Part shown: positions 33,800 to 43,696 of the stretch, piece after piece
Position numbering within the stretch: the first letter of the stretch is position 1
Layout of the letters: each line of letters starts with the position of its first letter
From: CAVORB01 sp963736235
Lineage (GTDB): Bacteria > Pseudomonadota > Gammaproteobacteria > Chromatiales > Chromatiaceae
Assembly: GCA_963736235.1 (NCBI GenBank)
Contig: CAVTOR010000030.1
Coordinates: 62,001 to 126,000 of the forward strand
Reading direction: 5' to 3'
Length of the DNA stretch: 64,000 nt
Position numbers and translations under genes: made by a program
The notes under the pieces: model-generated
Databases searched by the model: none
What the model saw: the letters and a program-made list of their open reading frames with translations, nothing else
Told to the model about the DNA's origin: nothing

Positions 33800-34540
33800 A
33801 TGGAGAAACCGAGCTCAGTCTATTTCTTCGGCACCTGCCTGATCGACCTGCTGTTCCCTGGGGCGGGCCTGTCCGCCATGCGCCTGCTGCGGCGGGAGGG
33901 CATTCGGGTGGTCTTTCCGCCGGGTCAGACCTGTTGCGGTCAGCCGGCTTGGAACTCGGGCTATCGCGAGGAGGCGCGCAAGGTGGCCCGTGTCCAGCTC
34001 GACGCCTTTTGCGACGATCTGCCGATCGTCGTCCCCTCCGCATCCTGCGCCGGGATGATGCGCGAGCATTATCCGGAGGTGTTCGCGGGCACCCCCGACG
34101 AGGAGCGGGCGAAATCCGTCGCCGCACGGGTGGTGGAGCTGACGGACTTTCTGGTCCGCGTGCTGGACCTGCGGCCGGAGGATCTCGGCCCTCCGCTGAG
34201 GGTCGCCCTGCACAATTCCTGCTCCGCCCGGCGCGAGATGGGGGTCGCGGACGCGGCGATGGCTTTGCTCGCGCGCCTGGCACGGGTCGAGGCGTCGGAG
34301 CCGGACCATGCCTACGAGTGCTGCGGCTTCGGCGGCACCTTCGCGGTCAAGCAGCCGGAGATCTCGGCCGCCATGGCCGCGGACAAGGCGGCCGCGCTCG
34401 CCGCCACCGGGGCCGAGGTGATCGTGAGCCAGGATTGCGGCTGTCTCATGAACCTCGGCGGTACCCTGGAGCGCCAGGGCAAGGGGCCGAAGGTCAAGCA
34501 TATCGCCGAGTTCCTGTGGGAGCGCACCAGTGGCGAGTGA
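33800..34540 (+). CDS. lutA: Lactate utilization protein A, Fe-S oxidoreductase (LutA/YkgE)
   Basis: A 246-residue protein of two CCG (cysteine-rich) domains: TCCGQPAWNSG near residue 44 and ECCGFGGTFA near 174, each with upstream cysteines (GTC, SASC, NSCSAR). Such domains bind non-cubane Fe-S clusters in LutA, GlpC and heterodisulfide reductase. With LutB and LutC it forms the L-lactate oxidation complex. The next gene starts 11 bases before this stop. Upstream spacing suggests a leaderless start. Confidence 0.95.
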   Translation: MEKPSSVYFFGTCLIDLLFPGAGLSAMRLLRREGIRVVFPPGQTCCGQPAWNSGYREEARKVARVQLDAFCDDLPIVVPSASCAGMMREHYPEVFAGTPDEERAKSVAARVVELTDFLVRVLDLRPEDLGPPLRVALHNSCSARREMGVADAAMALLARLARVEASEPDHAYECCGFGGTFAVKQPEISAAMAADKAAALAATGAEVIVSQDCGCLMNLGGTLERQGKGPKVKHIAEFLWERTSGE

Positions 34541-35939
34541 GTTCCGGGTCCGGGTCGAGGATGCGCTGGCCAACGACCGGGTACGGGCGAATATCCGCCG
34601 CGCCATGGACGGGCTGGTCGTCAAGCGGCGGGATGCCTTTCCGGATCACGAGGAGCTCGCCCGTTTGCGCGACCAGGGCCTCGCCATCCGGGCAAACGCG
34701 CTTGCGCACCTGCCGGAGCTGTTGGCGGAGCTGGAGCGCAACTGCGAGGCGAACGGGATCCGGGTCCACTGGGCGGAGACGGCCGAGGAGGGCAACCGGA
34801 TCGTTCTGGAGATCCTGCGCCGGCACGGGGCACGCGTGCTCATCAAGGGCAAGTCCATGGTCTCCGAGGAGATGGGCCTCAACGAGTTCCTGGAGCGGCA
34901 GGGTATCGAGGCCGTGGAGACCGACCTCGGTGAGTTCATCCTGCAGCTCGCGGGCGAGCGGCCCTCCCACATCATCGCTCCGGCCATCCACAAGGACCGC
35001 TATCAGATCGCCGAGCTCTTCTCCGCCAAGTTCCCCGATATCCCCTACAGCGAGGACATCGAGGAGCTCACCGCCGCCGCGCGCGCGGTGATGCGCGAGA
35101 AGTTCCGCGCCGCCACCGCGGGGCTGTCCGGGGTCAACTTCGCGGTCGCCGAGACCGGCACCCTGTGCCTGGTGGAGAACGAGGGCAACGGGCGCATGTG
35201 CACCACCGCGCCCGCGGTGCACATCGCCGTTACCGGCATCGAGAAGGTGGTCGCGCGTCTGGAGCAGGTGCCGCCCCTGCTGACGCTGCTCACCCGCTCG
35301 GCCACCGGTCAGCCCATCACCACCTACTTCAACATGATCAGCGGCCCACGGCGGGCGGGCGAGAAGGACGGCCCCGGGGAGGTCCACCTGGTGCTGCTGG
35401 ACAACGGCCGCTCGCGCATCTTCGGCGACCCGGAGCTGCAGGCTACCCTGCGCTGCATCCGCTGCGGCGCGTGCATGAATCATTGCCCGGTCTACACGCG
35501 GCTCGGCGGACATGCCTACGGCACCGTCTACCCGGGTCCCATCGGCAGCATCCTGGAGCCCCAGCTCCACGGCGTCGAGGTGCTCGGCGAGCTGGCCGAC
35601 GCCTCCAGCCTGTGCGGGGCCTGCGGCGAGGTCTGCCCGGTGCGGATACCAATCCCCAGTCTGCTCAACCGGCTGCGCTACGAGGGCGCGCGCGGCACGG
35701 CGGACTCGGGGGTGCTCGGCCGGGGAGCACGGCGCAAGTCTCTGCACGCCCTGGTGTGGCGCCTGTGGGCCTGGGTGCACGCCGATCCGGGTCGCTATCG
35801 AGCCGCCACTGGGCTCATGCGGTCGCTCCGCGTCCTGCAGCCCAGGCGTCTGGGACCCTGGACCCGCACCCGTGAGGCGCCGAAGCTCGCGCCCATGGGC
35901 CTGCGCGCCATGGCGAAGAAAGGAGGGGCTTGCGGATGA
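34530..35939 (+). CDS. lutB: Lactate utilization protein B, iron-sulfur protein (LutB/YkgF)
   Basis: A 469-residue protein with an N-terminal LUD domain (about 70-290) and a ferredoxin-like region carrying two [4Fe-4S] sites, CIRCGACMNHCPV (about residues 310-322) and CGACGEVCPVRIP (about 363-375). A DUF3390-type helical tail follows. LutB is the electron-transfer subunit of the lactate-oxidising complex. GTG start at 34530 overlaps lutA; the stop overlaps lutC by four bases. Confidence 0.95.
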   Translation: MASEFRVRVEDALANDRVRANIRRAMDGLVVKRRDAFPDHEELARLRDQGLAIRANALAHLPELLAELERNCEANGIRVHWAETAEEGNRIVLEILRRHGARVLIKGKSMVSEEMGLNEFLERQGIEAVETDLGEFILQLAGERPSHIIAPAIHKDRYQIAELFSAKFPDIPYSEDIEELTAAARAVMREKFRAATAGLSGVNFAVAETGTLCLVENEGNGRMCTTAPAVHIAVTGIEKVVARLEQVPPLLTLLTRSATGQPITTYFNMISGPRRAGEKDGPGEVHLVLLDNGRSRIFGDPELQATLRCIRCGACMNHCPVYTRLGGHAYGTVYPGPIGSILEPQLHGVEVLGELADASSLCGACGEVCPVRIPIPSLLNRLRYEGARGTADSGVLGRGARRKSLHALVWRLWAWVHADPGRYRAATGLMRSLRVLQPRRLGPWTRTREAPKLAPMGLRAMAKKGGACG

Positions 35940-36592
35940 CGGCGCGTGACCGCATTCTCGAGCGCCTGCGTTCGGGCAGGACGGAAGTCGCGCCGCGGAT
36001 GCCGGAGATCCCCGTGCGCCGCTTCGACTGGGACCCGCAGGAGCTGCTGCGGCATTTTCGTGCGCGCATGGAGGCCGTGCGCGGCGAGGTGCACCTGGTG
36101 GGAGAGGACTGGCCCAGATTCCTGCTCGACCTTTTGCTGGCGAAGGGCGCGCGGAACCTGCTCTACGGACCCGCCGCCGCGCATGGGCCGGAGCTGGAGC
36201 GGAGCTGGCCGGATGCGCGCGCCCCGCGCCTGGTTCCATACCTTGAGCCGGTCGAGTCGTGCCGGGAGGCCCTGTTCTCGGACACGGATGCCGGCTTCAC
36301 CGGCTGCGTCGGCGCCGTCGCCGAGACCGGCTCCCTGGTGCTGTGGCCGACCGCTGAAGAACCTCGGCTCATGTCACTGGTACCACCCATCCATGTCGTC
36401 CTGCTGGAGGCGGCCGAGATCCGCTCCACCTTCCACGAACTCGTCGCGGAACAGGGCTGGGCGGAGCGGGGCCTGCCCACCAACGCCCTGCTGATCTCCG
36501 GGCCGTCGAAGTCGGCGGACATCGAGCAGACCCTGGCCTACGGCGTCCACGGTCCCAAGGAGCTGGTCGTGCTGGTCCGGGATGCGCTGTAG
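35936..36592 (+). CDS. lutC: Lactate utilization protein C (LutC, LUD domain)
   Basis: A 218-residue LUD-domain protein: the core includes GFTGCVGAVAETGSLVLW (about residues 118-135), MSLVPPIHVVLL and SGPSKSADIEQTLAYGVHGPKEL-type C-terminal sequence. LutC is required for lactate growth in Bacillus but its reaction is unclear. ATG at 35936 is within the lutB stop (ATGA), so translation is coupled. No LldP permease or LldR-type regulator is found next to this operon. Confidence 0.94.
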   Translation: MTARDRILERLRSGRTEVAPRMPEIPVRRFDWDPQELLRHFRARMEAVRGEVHLVGEDWPRFLLDLLLAKGARNLLYGPAAAHGPELERSWPDARAPRLVPYLEPVESCREALFSDTDAGFTGCVGAVAETGSLVLWPTAEEPRLMSLVPPIHVVLLEAAEIRSTFHELVAEQGWAERGLPTNALLISGPSKSADIEQTLAYGVHGPKELVVLVRDAL

Positions 36593-36703
36593 TACGCTTG
36601 CGGACGCGCGACGCCGGACAGATTTCAAGCAGTGCCATGAAAGCCCGCGCCAGGGCGCGATGAATGGTCACGGTGCCGATTTACCCTTGCAGGTTCAAAC
36701 GCG

Positions 36704-37684
36704 ATGAGCGATTCCAGTCAGTTGAACGCCCCGTCCCGGGCGACACCCGAGACGCACCAGCGGGGCAAGGATAAGGTGTCCCGTATCCCGGTCAAGGTGG
36801 AGCCCGCGGTCGAACCCCTGCGTAAGCCGTCCTGGATCAGGGCCAGGGCGCCCGTGGGACCGGGCGTGACGCGCGTCAAGCGATTGCTGCGCGAGGCCAA
36901 GCTCGCGACCGTATGCGAAGAGGCCATGTGCCCGAACCTCGGGGAGTGCTTCGACCATGGCACCGCGACCTTCATGATCCTGGGCGACGTCTGTACCCGC
37001 CGTTGCCCCTTCTGCGATGTGGCGCACGGACGGCCCCGGCCGCCCGATCCCGACGAGCCGGAGCACCTGGCGGCGTCGATCGCTACCATGGGCCTGCGCT
37101 ACGTGGTCATCACCTCGGTCGACCGCGATGATCTGCGCGATGGCGGTGCCGGCCATTTCGCGGCCTGCCTGCGGGCGGTGCGGGGGCGCAGCCTGGGGAT
37201 CAGGCTGGAGGTGCTGGTTCCGGATTTCCGCGGCCGGGAGAGCATCGCCCTTGATCAGTTCGAGGGCGACGCGGTGCCCGACGTGTTCAACCACAACCTG
37301 GAGACGGTGCCCCGCCTCTACCGCGAGGCGCGCCCGGGGGCGGACTACCTGGGCTCCCTGGCGCTGCTGCGGGAGTTCAAGCGCCGGCATCCGGCGGTGC
37401 CGGCCAAGTCGGGGTTGATGCTGGGACTCGGTGAGGAGCGCGACGAGGTGCTTGCGGTAATGGAGGACCTGCGTGCCCACGACTGCGACATGCTGACCCT
37501 GGGGCAGTATTTGCAGCCGAGCCGCGATCATCTCCCGGTGAGGCGCTACTGGAGCCCGGACGAGTTCGAGTACCTGCGCGTCGCCGGAGAGGCCATGGGC
37601 TTCTCCAACGTGGCGAGCGGCGCCATGGTGCGGTCGTCCTACCATGCGGATCGTCAGGCCGGTGAGGTGATCGACGGCGCATGA
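36704..37684 (+). CDS. lipA: Lipoyl synthase
   Basis: A 326-residue radical-SAM enzyme that inserts sulfur at C6 and C8 of protein-bound octanoyl groups. The radical-SAM cluster motif CTRRCPFC is at about residues 92-99; the auxiliary cluster cysteines are in CEEAMCPNLGEC (about 67-78), and the essential RSSYHAD serine motif is near the C-terminus (the family has R-S-S-Y). Length is normal. No lipB is adjacent. The following small membrane-protein gene overlaps by four bases. Confidence 0.97.
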   Translation: MSDSSQLNAPSRATPETHQRGKDKVSRIPVKVEPAVEPLRKPSWIRARAPVGPGVTRVKRLLREAKLATVCEEAMCPNLGECFDHGTATFMILGDVCTRRCPFCDVAHGRPRPPDPDEPEHLAASIATMGLRYVVITSVDRDDLRDGGAGHFAACLRAVRGRSLGIRLEVLVPDFRGRESIALDQFEGDAVPDVFNHNLETVPRLYREARPGADYLGSLALLREFKRRHPAVPAKSGLMLGLGEERDEVLAVMEDLRAHDCDMLTLGQYLQPSRDHLPVRRYWSPDEFEYLRVAGEAMGFSNVASGAMVRSSYHADRQAGEVIDGA

Positions 37685-38040
37685 CGGCGCTGCTCATCGC
37701 CGCCGGCTTTCTGGCGTTCATGGGTTTCATCTGGAGCGTCCATGCGGTGGACGGGTACGCGCTTTCCCGCTTCGGTTACGCGCCCTTCGCCCTGCCGAAT
37801 GCCCTTTTCATGCTGATTCCGCACGGCCTGCTGCTCCTGGCGGTCCAAGGCAACGGCCACCGGGAGCTGCTGGCGGGCCTTGCCGGCGCGGGGATGCTCG
37901 GGCTGCTGCTGTTGGTGAGGTCGCGGACGAACGGTTGGCTCGCCCTGTTCGTTGCGCCTGTTCTGCTGCTCGCCGCTCCGGTCGTGGCCTTGGCCGTCTT
38001 GTTCCGCGGATTCGCGCAGGGCGGTGACCGCCCGGGATGA
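37681..38040 (+). CDS. Small membrane protein, function unknown
   Basis: A 119-residue protein with about three to four hydrophobic segments (residues 2-22, 34-55, 60-78, 83-110). It overlaps lipA by four bases (ATGA), so it is probably co-translated. No recognised domain; the composition is leucine/alanine rich with a glycine-rich C-terminus. Convergent with the aspartoacylase-family gene 18 bases further on. Confidence 0.65.
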   Translation: MTALLIAAGFLAFMGFIWSVHAVDGYALSRFGYAPFALPNALFMLIPHGLLLLAVQGNGHRELLAGLAGAGMLGLLLLVRSRTNGWLALFVAPVLLLAAPVVALAVLFRGFAQGGDRPG

Positions 38041-38058
38041 ATCCGGCCCTCGGCTTGC

Positions 38059-39095
38059 CTATTCACGCTGCGGCACGTGGTCGTTGTAGCGCTCCATGAG
38101 GTAGCACAGGCAGTCCTGACGGATGACCGCTTCGTTGCGGGTCAGCATGGAGGGCATCACCGGCAGCTTGAGCCGAAGCTCGCCGTCCTCCAGGCGGAAG
38201 AAGCGCTCGGCGACGTCCCGGCCGCGCTCGTCCAGCACGTCGAGCCGAAAGCCGTTGTTGCCGTTCACCCGGCCCAGGGCGGTGCCGCGGGGTAGCTCGC
38301 GGAAGTTGAGACGCTCGAGTTCCGGCGAAAAGAGGATATCCGCCTCCCCCGGCGGGAAGCCGAAGCTGACCTCTCGCGGGACCTTGACCTGCGCGACGGT
38401 GTGGAACAGGTCGATATCGTGGGCGGGAACCGGGTGCTCCGGCAGCGCCGACGATGCGCAGGCAGGCGTCCAGATACTCCCGGGCATGCTCGGTGCCGTG
38501 CTCTATCCCCGACCTTTCCGCACTCCAGGGTCACCGCGGGGCACAGCTTCGCCATGGCGATGGACTGTACCCCTTTCGGACGAATGAAGTAGACCACGGT
38601 GCGGCTGAACAGGGTCGCGAGGTGCAGATAGCGGTTGTCGAGGACGTTGACGCACCCGTAGTGCGGATTGCAGCCGGTGTTGTTGTGGAGATCGATGCTG
38701 GCGAACACGCCTCGCGTGGACATGATGTCCACCACCCGCCGCATCAGGTCGTGCTCCGGGGTGTGCGGAATCTCGGTTCCGGGCCATACCCGGTTGTAGT
38801 CCGGCTGGTCGGGCAGGTGGCGCACGCCCGCCGCGGCGGCCGAGACGTTGCCAATGAAGAGGCTCAGGGACCGTGGCAGGCGCAACGTGCCACAGCGCTC
38901 GACATACCCGTTCAGCAGGGAGCGGACGCCTTCCCACCCCACCGTCTCGTTGCCGTGCATGAGCACCGTGACGAACAGCGCCGGCTCGCGCTCCCCGGCG
39001 AGATGAATCAGGGTCGGCCCGCCCAAGAGGCGCTGCAGATCGCGCGTCTGGGTGTCCAGCAGGCCGTCCGGGAGGGCGTCAAGCTCTTGCAGCAT
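38059..39095 (-). CDS. Succinylglutamate desuccinylase/aspartoacylase family hydrolase (two frameshifts)
   Basis: Joined product is about 345 residues of the zinc carboxypeptidase-like AstE/AspA family. The zinc site is visible as HGNETVGWEG (His and Glu about 50 residues in) and the later SIDLHNNTG histidine; the catalytic glutamate is in the AVTLECGKVG segment. Family members cleave N-acyl amino acids. The frame slips at about 38508 (extra G between GGG and ATA) and about 38446 (extra G between GGC and CTG), then reads through to the stop at 38059. It follows the GCS2 ligase gene by 39 bases in the same direction, suggesting a common pathway. No astA-astD genes are near. Confidence 0.82.
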
Positions 39096-39134
39096 GGCGG
39101 TGGAAATCGGTTCGGGTCGGTAGTAAGCACGACA

Positions 39135-40555
39135 TCATAGTGCCCATTCGTGCACGGGGAGCCCGCTCTCTTGCCGTTCCAGGTAGGCACCGGTCAGCGC
39201 CTGCATGTCGTGGCCGTTGCGGGCGACGAAGGCGCGCTGCCAGGCCGCACCCGGTCCGCCCCGACTCCAGCCGGGCGGAGATGATCCCGAGCCAGAGATC
39301 GGCCTCGTCCGCATCCACACCCATGGCCGTCAAACCCAGGCGGGCGCGTGGCAGCAGGTCGCTGCGGAGCACCTCCGTCAATCGGGCACGGCGACCGTCG
39401 AGCCATTCGATCTCCGCATTCAGGCCCTCGCGCGCGGCGGCATAGAAGTTCGCCTTCGCGGCCGGGAAGGGAAGCCGCCGCTCGGGCGGCGTGACATCCT
39501 GTGACAGGGAATGCACGGCGCCGAAATAGAGTGCCGCGTTCGCGATGGCGTCGACGACGGTGGGACCAGCCGGCACCACGCGGTGCTCGATGCGCAGATG
39601 GGGCGTCCCGGATGCCTCGAAGCCGATGAGAGGTCGGTTCCAGCGCCAGATGGTGCCGTTGTGCAGGCGCAGATGCGCCAGTCGCTCGGGCGGTTCGTCC
39701 ATCACCTGTGGCAGCAGCACGGGAAAGCGCTTGAGATTGGCGCGTGAAGCACTCGAGAACCGATGCGTCGAGGTACCGCAAGCCGAATGTCACACGCTCC
39801 GAGAAAATGGAGCCGCCGACGGACACGGCCTGCTCGAACAGCGGGATCCGGCTCTCATCCCACAGGTCGCAGCCGAACAGGTAGGGGGAGTTGGCGCTGA
39901 TGGCCACCATCGGGGCGGCCAGGATCTTCGAGCAGTTGTAGACCCGGGTGGCCTCGTCCGGGCTGACCTTGAGGTGGATCTGAAACGAGGTGGCGGCGGA
40001 TTCCAGCATCACGTCCTGCTGCTCCACGAACAGGTGGTCCCGACCCTGGATCTCCAGGGTCAGAGGTCGCCCGCGGCGCAGGCTCAGGATCTGCTCGTTG
40101 AGTGCCCGGTAGCGTGGGCGGGGAGTCATGTGCTCCAGGTCCAGGTGCTCCGGGCGCACCGTGGGCAGGATGCCGATCATGGCGAGCCGGGCGCCGAGCG
40201 CGGCGGCCGCCGCCGTGCACCGCGCCCAGGTGGATTCGAGCTCGTCGGCGAGCCGGCTCAGCGCCTGGCCGTTCAGGGGCTGGGGCGTACCGTTGATCTC
40301 GGCGTTGAAGGTTGCAAGCTCGGGAACGACCAGGGGATCTTCGAGACGGTCCAGGAAGGGCTCCACCACAGGGGCGGGTCGCATGTCCGGCCCTACGAGC
40401 CAGGACTCCAGCTCGAACCCGCCCACTTTGGGCGTGGAGGCGAAGACGTCGTCCGCGAACCAGCGGGCCAGCAGATCGGTTTCCGCCCGCAGCCGTTCTT
40501 CGAAGGCCTCGAAATCCGCCTTGGTGAACTTGGATGCCTCGATTTCCTGGCCCAT
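39135..40555 (-). CDS. GCS2-type glutamate-cysteine ligase-like protein (two frameshifts)
   Basis: Joined length about 472 residues. It looks like the GCS2/carboxylate-amine ligase group: GFELESWLVGPD near residue 46 (Glu in the ATP/Mg site), ATFNAEINGTPQPL, ESAATSFQIHLKV, AISANSPYLFG and the late HLRIEHRVVPAGPTVVDAIAN segment. Such enzymes form gamma-glutamyl or related amide bonds using ATP. Breaks are one extra base at about 39742 (ACG-C-GCC) and 39249 (GGG-T-GCG). Gamma-glutamylcysteine synthesis is possible, but the neighbouring aspartoacylase-like gene suggests another amide substrate. Confidence 0.8.
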
Positions 40556-40600
40556 GGTCTTCTCGATGGATGATGACGATCCGGTGCGAGCCCGGTTCGC

Positions 40601-41266
40601 CTACCGATCAACACTTAGCATCCGGTCCAGGGCTTGTAAACGGTCAGGAGTCCCGACGTCCGACCAGCGTCCCCGGTACAGCTCGCCGCTGACCAGGTCC
40701 CGCGTCATGGCCTCGCGCAGCAGCGGGGCGAGGGGAAAGGCGCCCGGCTCGTGATCCCGGAACAGATCCGGATGATAGACCCCGATGCCGCTGAAGGTGT
40801 AACGAGGCTCGCCCTCCGCCAGCACGCGACCGTCCGTCAGGGCGAAATCGCCTCCTGGGTGATGCGGCGGGTTGTTTACCAGCACCAAATGGGCGAGGCG
40901 ATCCGTCTCGATGCGCAGCCGGGAAAAATCCAGGTCGGTCCAGATATCCCCGTTCACCACCAGAAAGGGGTCCGGGCCCAGAAGCGGCAGGGCGCGGAAG
41001 ATACCGCCGCCGGTCTCCAGTGCCTTGCCCTCGGGCGAATAGCGGATGCGGACCCCCCAGCGGCTGCCGTCGCCGAGCGCGGCCTCGATCTGCTCGCCGA
41101 GGTGGGCGTGGTTGATCACGATGTCGCGGATGCCGGCGGACGCGAGGCGCTCCACGTGGTGGACGATCAGAGGCTTGCCGCCGGCCTGCAACAGTGGCTT
41201 CGGGACGTGGTCCGTGAGCGGGCGCATCCGTTCGCCGCGTCCGGCGGCCAGGATCATGGCTTGCAT
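40601..41266 (-). CDS. murU: MurU-like sugar-phosphate nucleotidyltransferase
   Basis: A 221-residue nucleotidyltransferase with the signature MILAAGRGERMRPLTDHVPKPLL at the start (G-x-G-x-R and distal lysine), LVVNGDIWTDLDF holding the metal-binding aspartate, and WSDVGTPDRLQAL at the end. The short length fits MurU (N-acetylmuramate-1-phosphate uridylyltransferase of the peptidoglycan recycling bypass) better than RmlA or GlmU. The usual AmgK kinase partner is not next to it in this window, so substrate assignment is moderate. ATG at 41266 gives the expected N-terminus. Confidence 0.85.
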   Translation of the reverse strand: MQAMILAAGRGERMRPLTDHVPKPLLQAGGKPLIVHHVERLASAGIRDIVINHAHLGEQIEAALGDGSRWGVRIRYSPEGKALETGGGIFRALPLLGPDPFLVVNGDIWTDLDFSRLRIETDRLAHLVLVNNPPHHPGGDFALTDGRVLAEGEPRYTFSGIGVYHPDLFRDHEPGAFPLAPLLREAMTRDLVSGELYRGRWSDVGTPDRLQALDRMLSVDR

Positions 41267-41574
41267 GGCGGAGTCCGAGCCGAATGGATTTCGATGCCGC
41301 GCAATTGTACCGCGCCAGAGTCTTTCCATCGTGCCTACCTTTGTCTCCCACCCAGCGGACGAAGATTCCCGCTGCAAGGTGAGGGTGGAAGCCTCGTGGT
41401 TTCGGACGGGAGACGACAGGGAGATGGGAGGTTCGCTGGGTACGCGGAGATCCACGCCAGCCAGACGGCATCGCAACGCGAATGCGGAGGGGGCTCGGCC
41501 CTCCGCGTGGATGCGCTTTCGGGGATGCCCGCGGGCGGGAGCGCCTCGCGGGCGTTGATTACACGCCGCGCCGG
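41267..41574. other. Gene-free stretch before the MurU-like gene
   Basis: About 308 bases between two minus-strand genes. There is a 7-bp inverted repeat CGGAGGG/CCCTCCG around 41487-41507 and a GC-rich repeat region near 41525-41560, neither with a T-run. The first 60 bases upstream of the start hold AATTGTACCG, possibly part of a promoter. No coding evidence. Confidence 0.5.
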
Positions 41575-41877
41575 CTAGTGGGATTGGTCGAGCGCGACCA
41601 GCCAGTCGCGGAGCATCTCCACCTCGAAATCGCACAACAGGTGGCCATGGTTCTGGAAGGCCTCAACGACGCGCGCCGGGTTCTGCACGCAGACCTCCTC
41701 GTCGTTCGCGATCATCGCCAGCAACCGGACGGTGCGTGATAGATCCTCCGCCAGATTCGGCTGCAGCTTCTTCTCCAGCTCGTCCGCGATCGTGAGCAGG
41801 TCCTCGATCGAGGGCCGACCCGGTGCCGGGGGTGATTCGCTTGTGTGGTCCCTGGGCTCGAGCCGATTAGCTTTCAT
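41575..41877 (-). CDS. Hypothetical protein (100 aa)
   Basis: A 100-residue protein from the ATG at 41877, with GAGGT 9-13 bases upstream. The first 25 residues are polar; the rest is predicted helical with alternating charges (LLTIADELEKKLQPNLAEDL, then VVEAFQNHGHLLCDFEVEMLRDWLVAL). The protein is acidic and probably cytoplasmic. I do not recognise a domain. The frame is open upstream to 42006 but without plausible content. Confidence 0.55.
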   Translation of the reverse strand: MKANRLEPRDHTSESPPAPGRPSIEDLLTIADELEKKLQPNLAEDLSRTVRLLAMIANDEEVCVQNPARVVEAFQNHGHLLCDFEVEMLRDWLVALDQSH

Positions 41878-42254
41878 CTGTCGGTACCTCGAAAAATCCG
41901 CGTTTCGCCGGTCCTTGCCCGTGATCGAAGGAAGGCGATCTTGTTCGCCGGGCTCCGCGTGCTCTGAACCGCACGCGGATCGTTGCCACGGCGCCTGGTG
42001 ATCCAACCATGCCCTGGGACAAATCTATGCGCTCGACGCCGGTGCTTCTGTGACCGGCGACGCAACGCGGGGCGAAAGTCGCAATCGGCGACCGCCGGCT
42101 CTCGCGCGTGCGGTGCGCCCCGAGGGGCAGGCTCAGGCGCGAGCGGAAGCCTCCGACAGAGGTTGCGGAATGGAGGTCACAACGGGCAGTGAGGTCGAGA
42201 TGGTATTGCTACCGCGTTCGGGTTCGGACGGAGTTCGGGCGGTCGGTATGCGCG
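41878..42254. other. Gene-free stretch downstream of rho
   Basis: About 377 bases between the rho stop and the start of the 100-residue hypothetical gene, both on the minus strand. I see no coding frame with motifs, no strong hairpin plus T-run, and no repeat I recognise. Confidence 0.5.
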
Positions 42255-43512
42255 TCAGCCTCGCATGGAGTCGAAGAACTCGGCGTTGGTCTTGGTGGCC
42301 TTGAGCTTGTCGAGCAGGAATTCCATGGCCGCGAGCTCGTCCATCGGGTGCAGGATCTTGCGCAGGATCCACATCTTCTGCAGGTCGTCCGGCTTCATCA
42401 GCAGCTCTTCGCGGCGGGTGCCGGAGCGGTTGATGTTGATCGACGGGAAGACGCGCTTCTCGGCGATGCGGCGGTCGAGGTGGATTTCCATGTTGCCGGT
42501 GCCCTTGAACTCCTCGTAGATCACGTCGTCCATGCGCGAGCCGGTGTCGACCAGGGCGGTGGCGATGATGGTCAGCGAGCCGCCTTCCTCGACGTTGCGC
42601 GCGGCGCCGAAGAAGCGCTTGGGTCGCTGCAGCGCGTTGGCGTCCACGCCGCCGGTCAGCACCTTGCCGGAGGAGGGCACCACGGTGTTGTAGGCGCGGG
42701 CCAGGCGGGTGATGGAGTCGAGCAGGATGACCACGTCCTTCTTGTGCTCGACCAGGCGCTTGGCCTTCTCGATGACCATCTCGGCCACCTGCACGTGGCG
42801 GGTGGCGGGCTCGTCGAAGGTGGAGGAGATGACTTCGCCGCGCACGGAGCGGGGCATCTCGGTGACTTCTTCCGGGCGCTCGTCGATCAGCAGCACGATG
42901 AGGAGGCAGTCCGGGTGGTTGTGGGCGATGGACTGGGCGATGTTCTGCAGCATCATGGTCTTGCCCGCCTTGGGCGGGGAGACGATCAGCCCGCGCTGGC
43001 CCTTGCCGATGGGCGCGCACCAGGTCGATGGTGCGGGCGGTGATGTCCTCGGTGCTGCCGTTGCCGATCTCGAGCTGCAGGCGCTTGTTGGCGAACAGCG
43101 GCGTGAAGTTCTCGAACAGGATCTTGTTCTTCGCGTTCTCCGGGCGGTCGAAGTTGATGTCGTTGACTTTGAGCAGCGCGAAGTAGCGCTCGCCGTCCTT
43201 GGGCGGGCGGATCTTGCCGGCGATGGTGTCGCCGGTGCGCAGGCTGAAGCGGCGGATCTGGCTGGGGGAGACGTAGATGTCGTCCGGCCCGGCCAGGTAG
43301 GAGGTGTCGGCCGAGCGCAGGAAACCGAAACCGTCCTGCAGGATCTCCAGCACCCCGTCGCCGTAGATGTCCTCGCCCTTTTTCGCCTGCGCCTTGAGGA
43401 TGGCGAAGATCAGGTCCTGCTTGCGCGATCGGCCGACGCCCTCGATTTCCATGGATTGGGCCAGTTCGACCAGCTCGGGAACCGGCATTTTTTTCAGTTC
43501 GGTCAGATTCAT
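42255..43512 (-). CDS. rho: Transcription termination factor Rho (one frameshift)
   Basis: Joined product of about 418 residues, the normal Rho length. N-terminal helix bundle MNLTELKKMPVPELVELAQ, the cold-shock-like RNA-binding domain with DGFGFLRS and DIYVSPSQIRRFSLRTGD, then the RecA-like ATPase with PPKAGKTM (Walker A), VILLDSITRLARAYN (Walker B) and GSRMDDVIYEEFKGTGNM (R-loop). An extra base at about 43017 (between GTG and GCG) breaks the frame just before Walker A. Since Rho is essential in most gammaproteobacteria, this is probably a sequence error. It lies downstream of trxA as in E. coli. Confidence 0.94.
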
Positions 43513-43696
43513 GATGGTTTTCTAACAGGCGTATGAAACGGGTCGTTTTCGTAATTCAGCACCGCGCTGGGCGGCACGGGCGGCGGTGCGGGGAGGGACG
43601 GTGACTTCTGGGGGAGGGGCGCCCGGGCGGGCACCCCAGCGGGTCACTTCTGAGCTTTTAGATCGACGGGGTTAAGCCTCGTTGGCGAGCGCGCAC

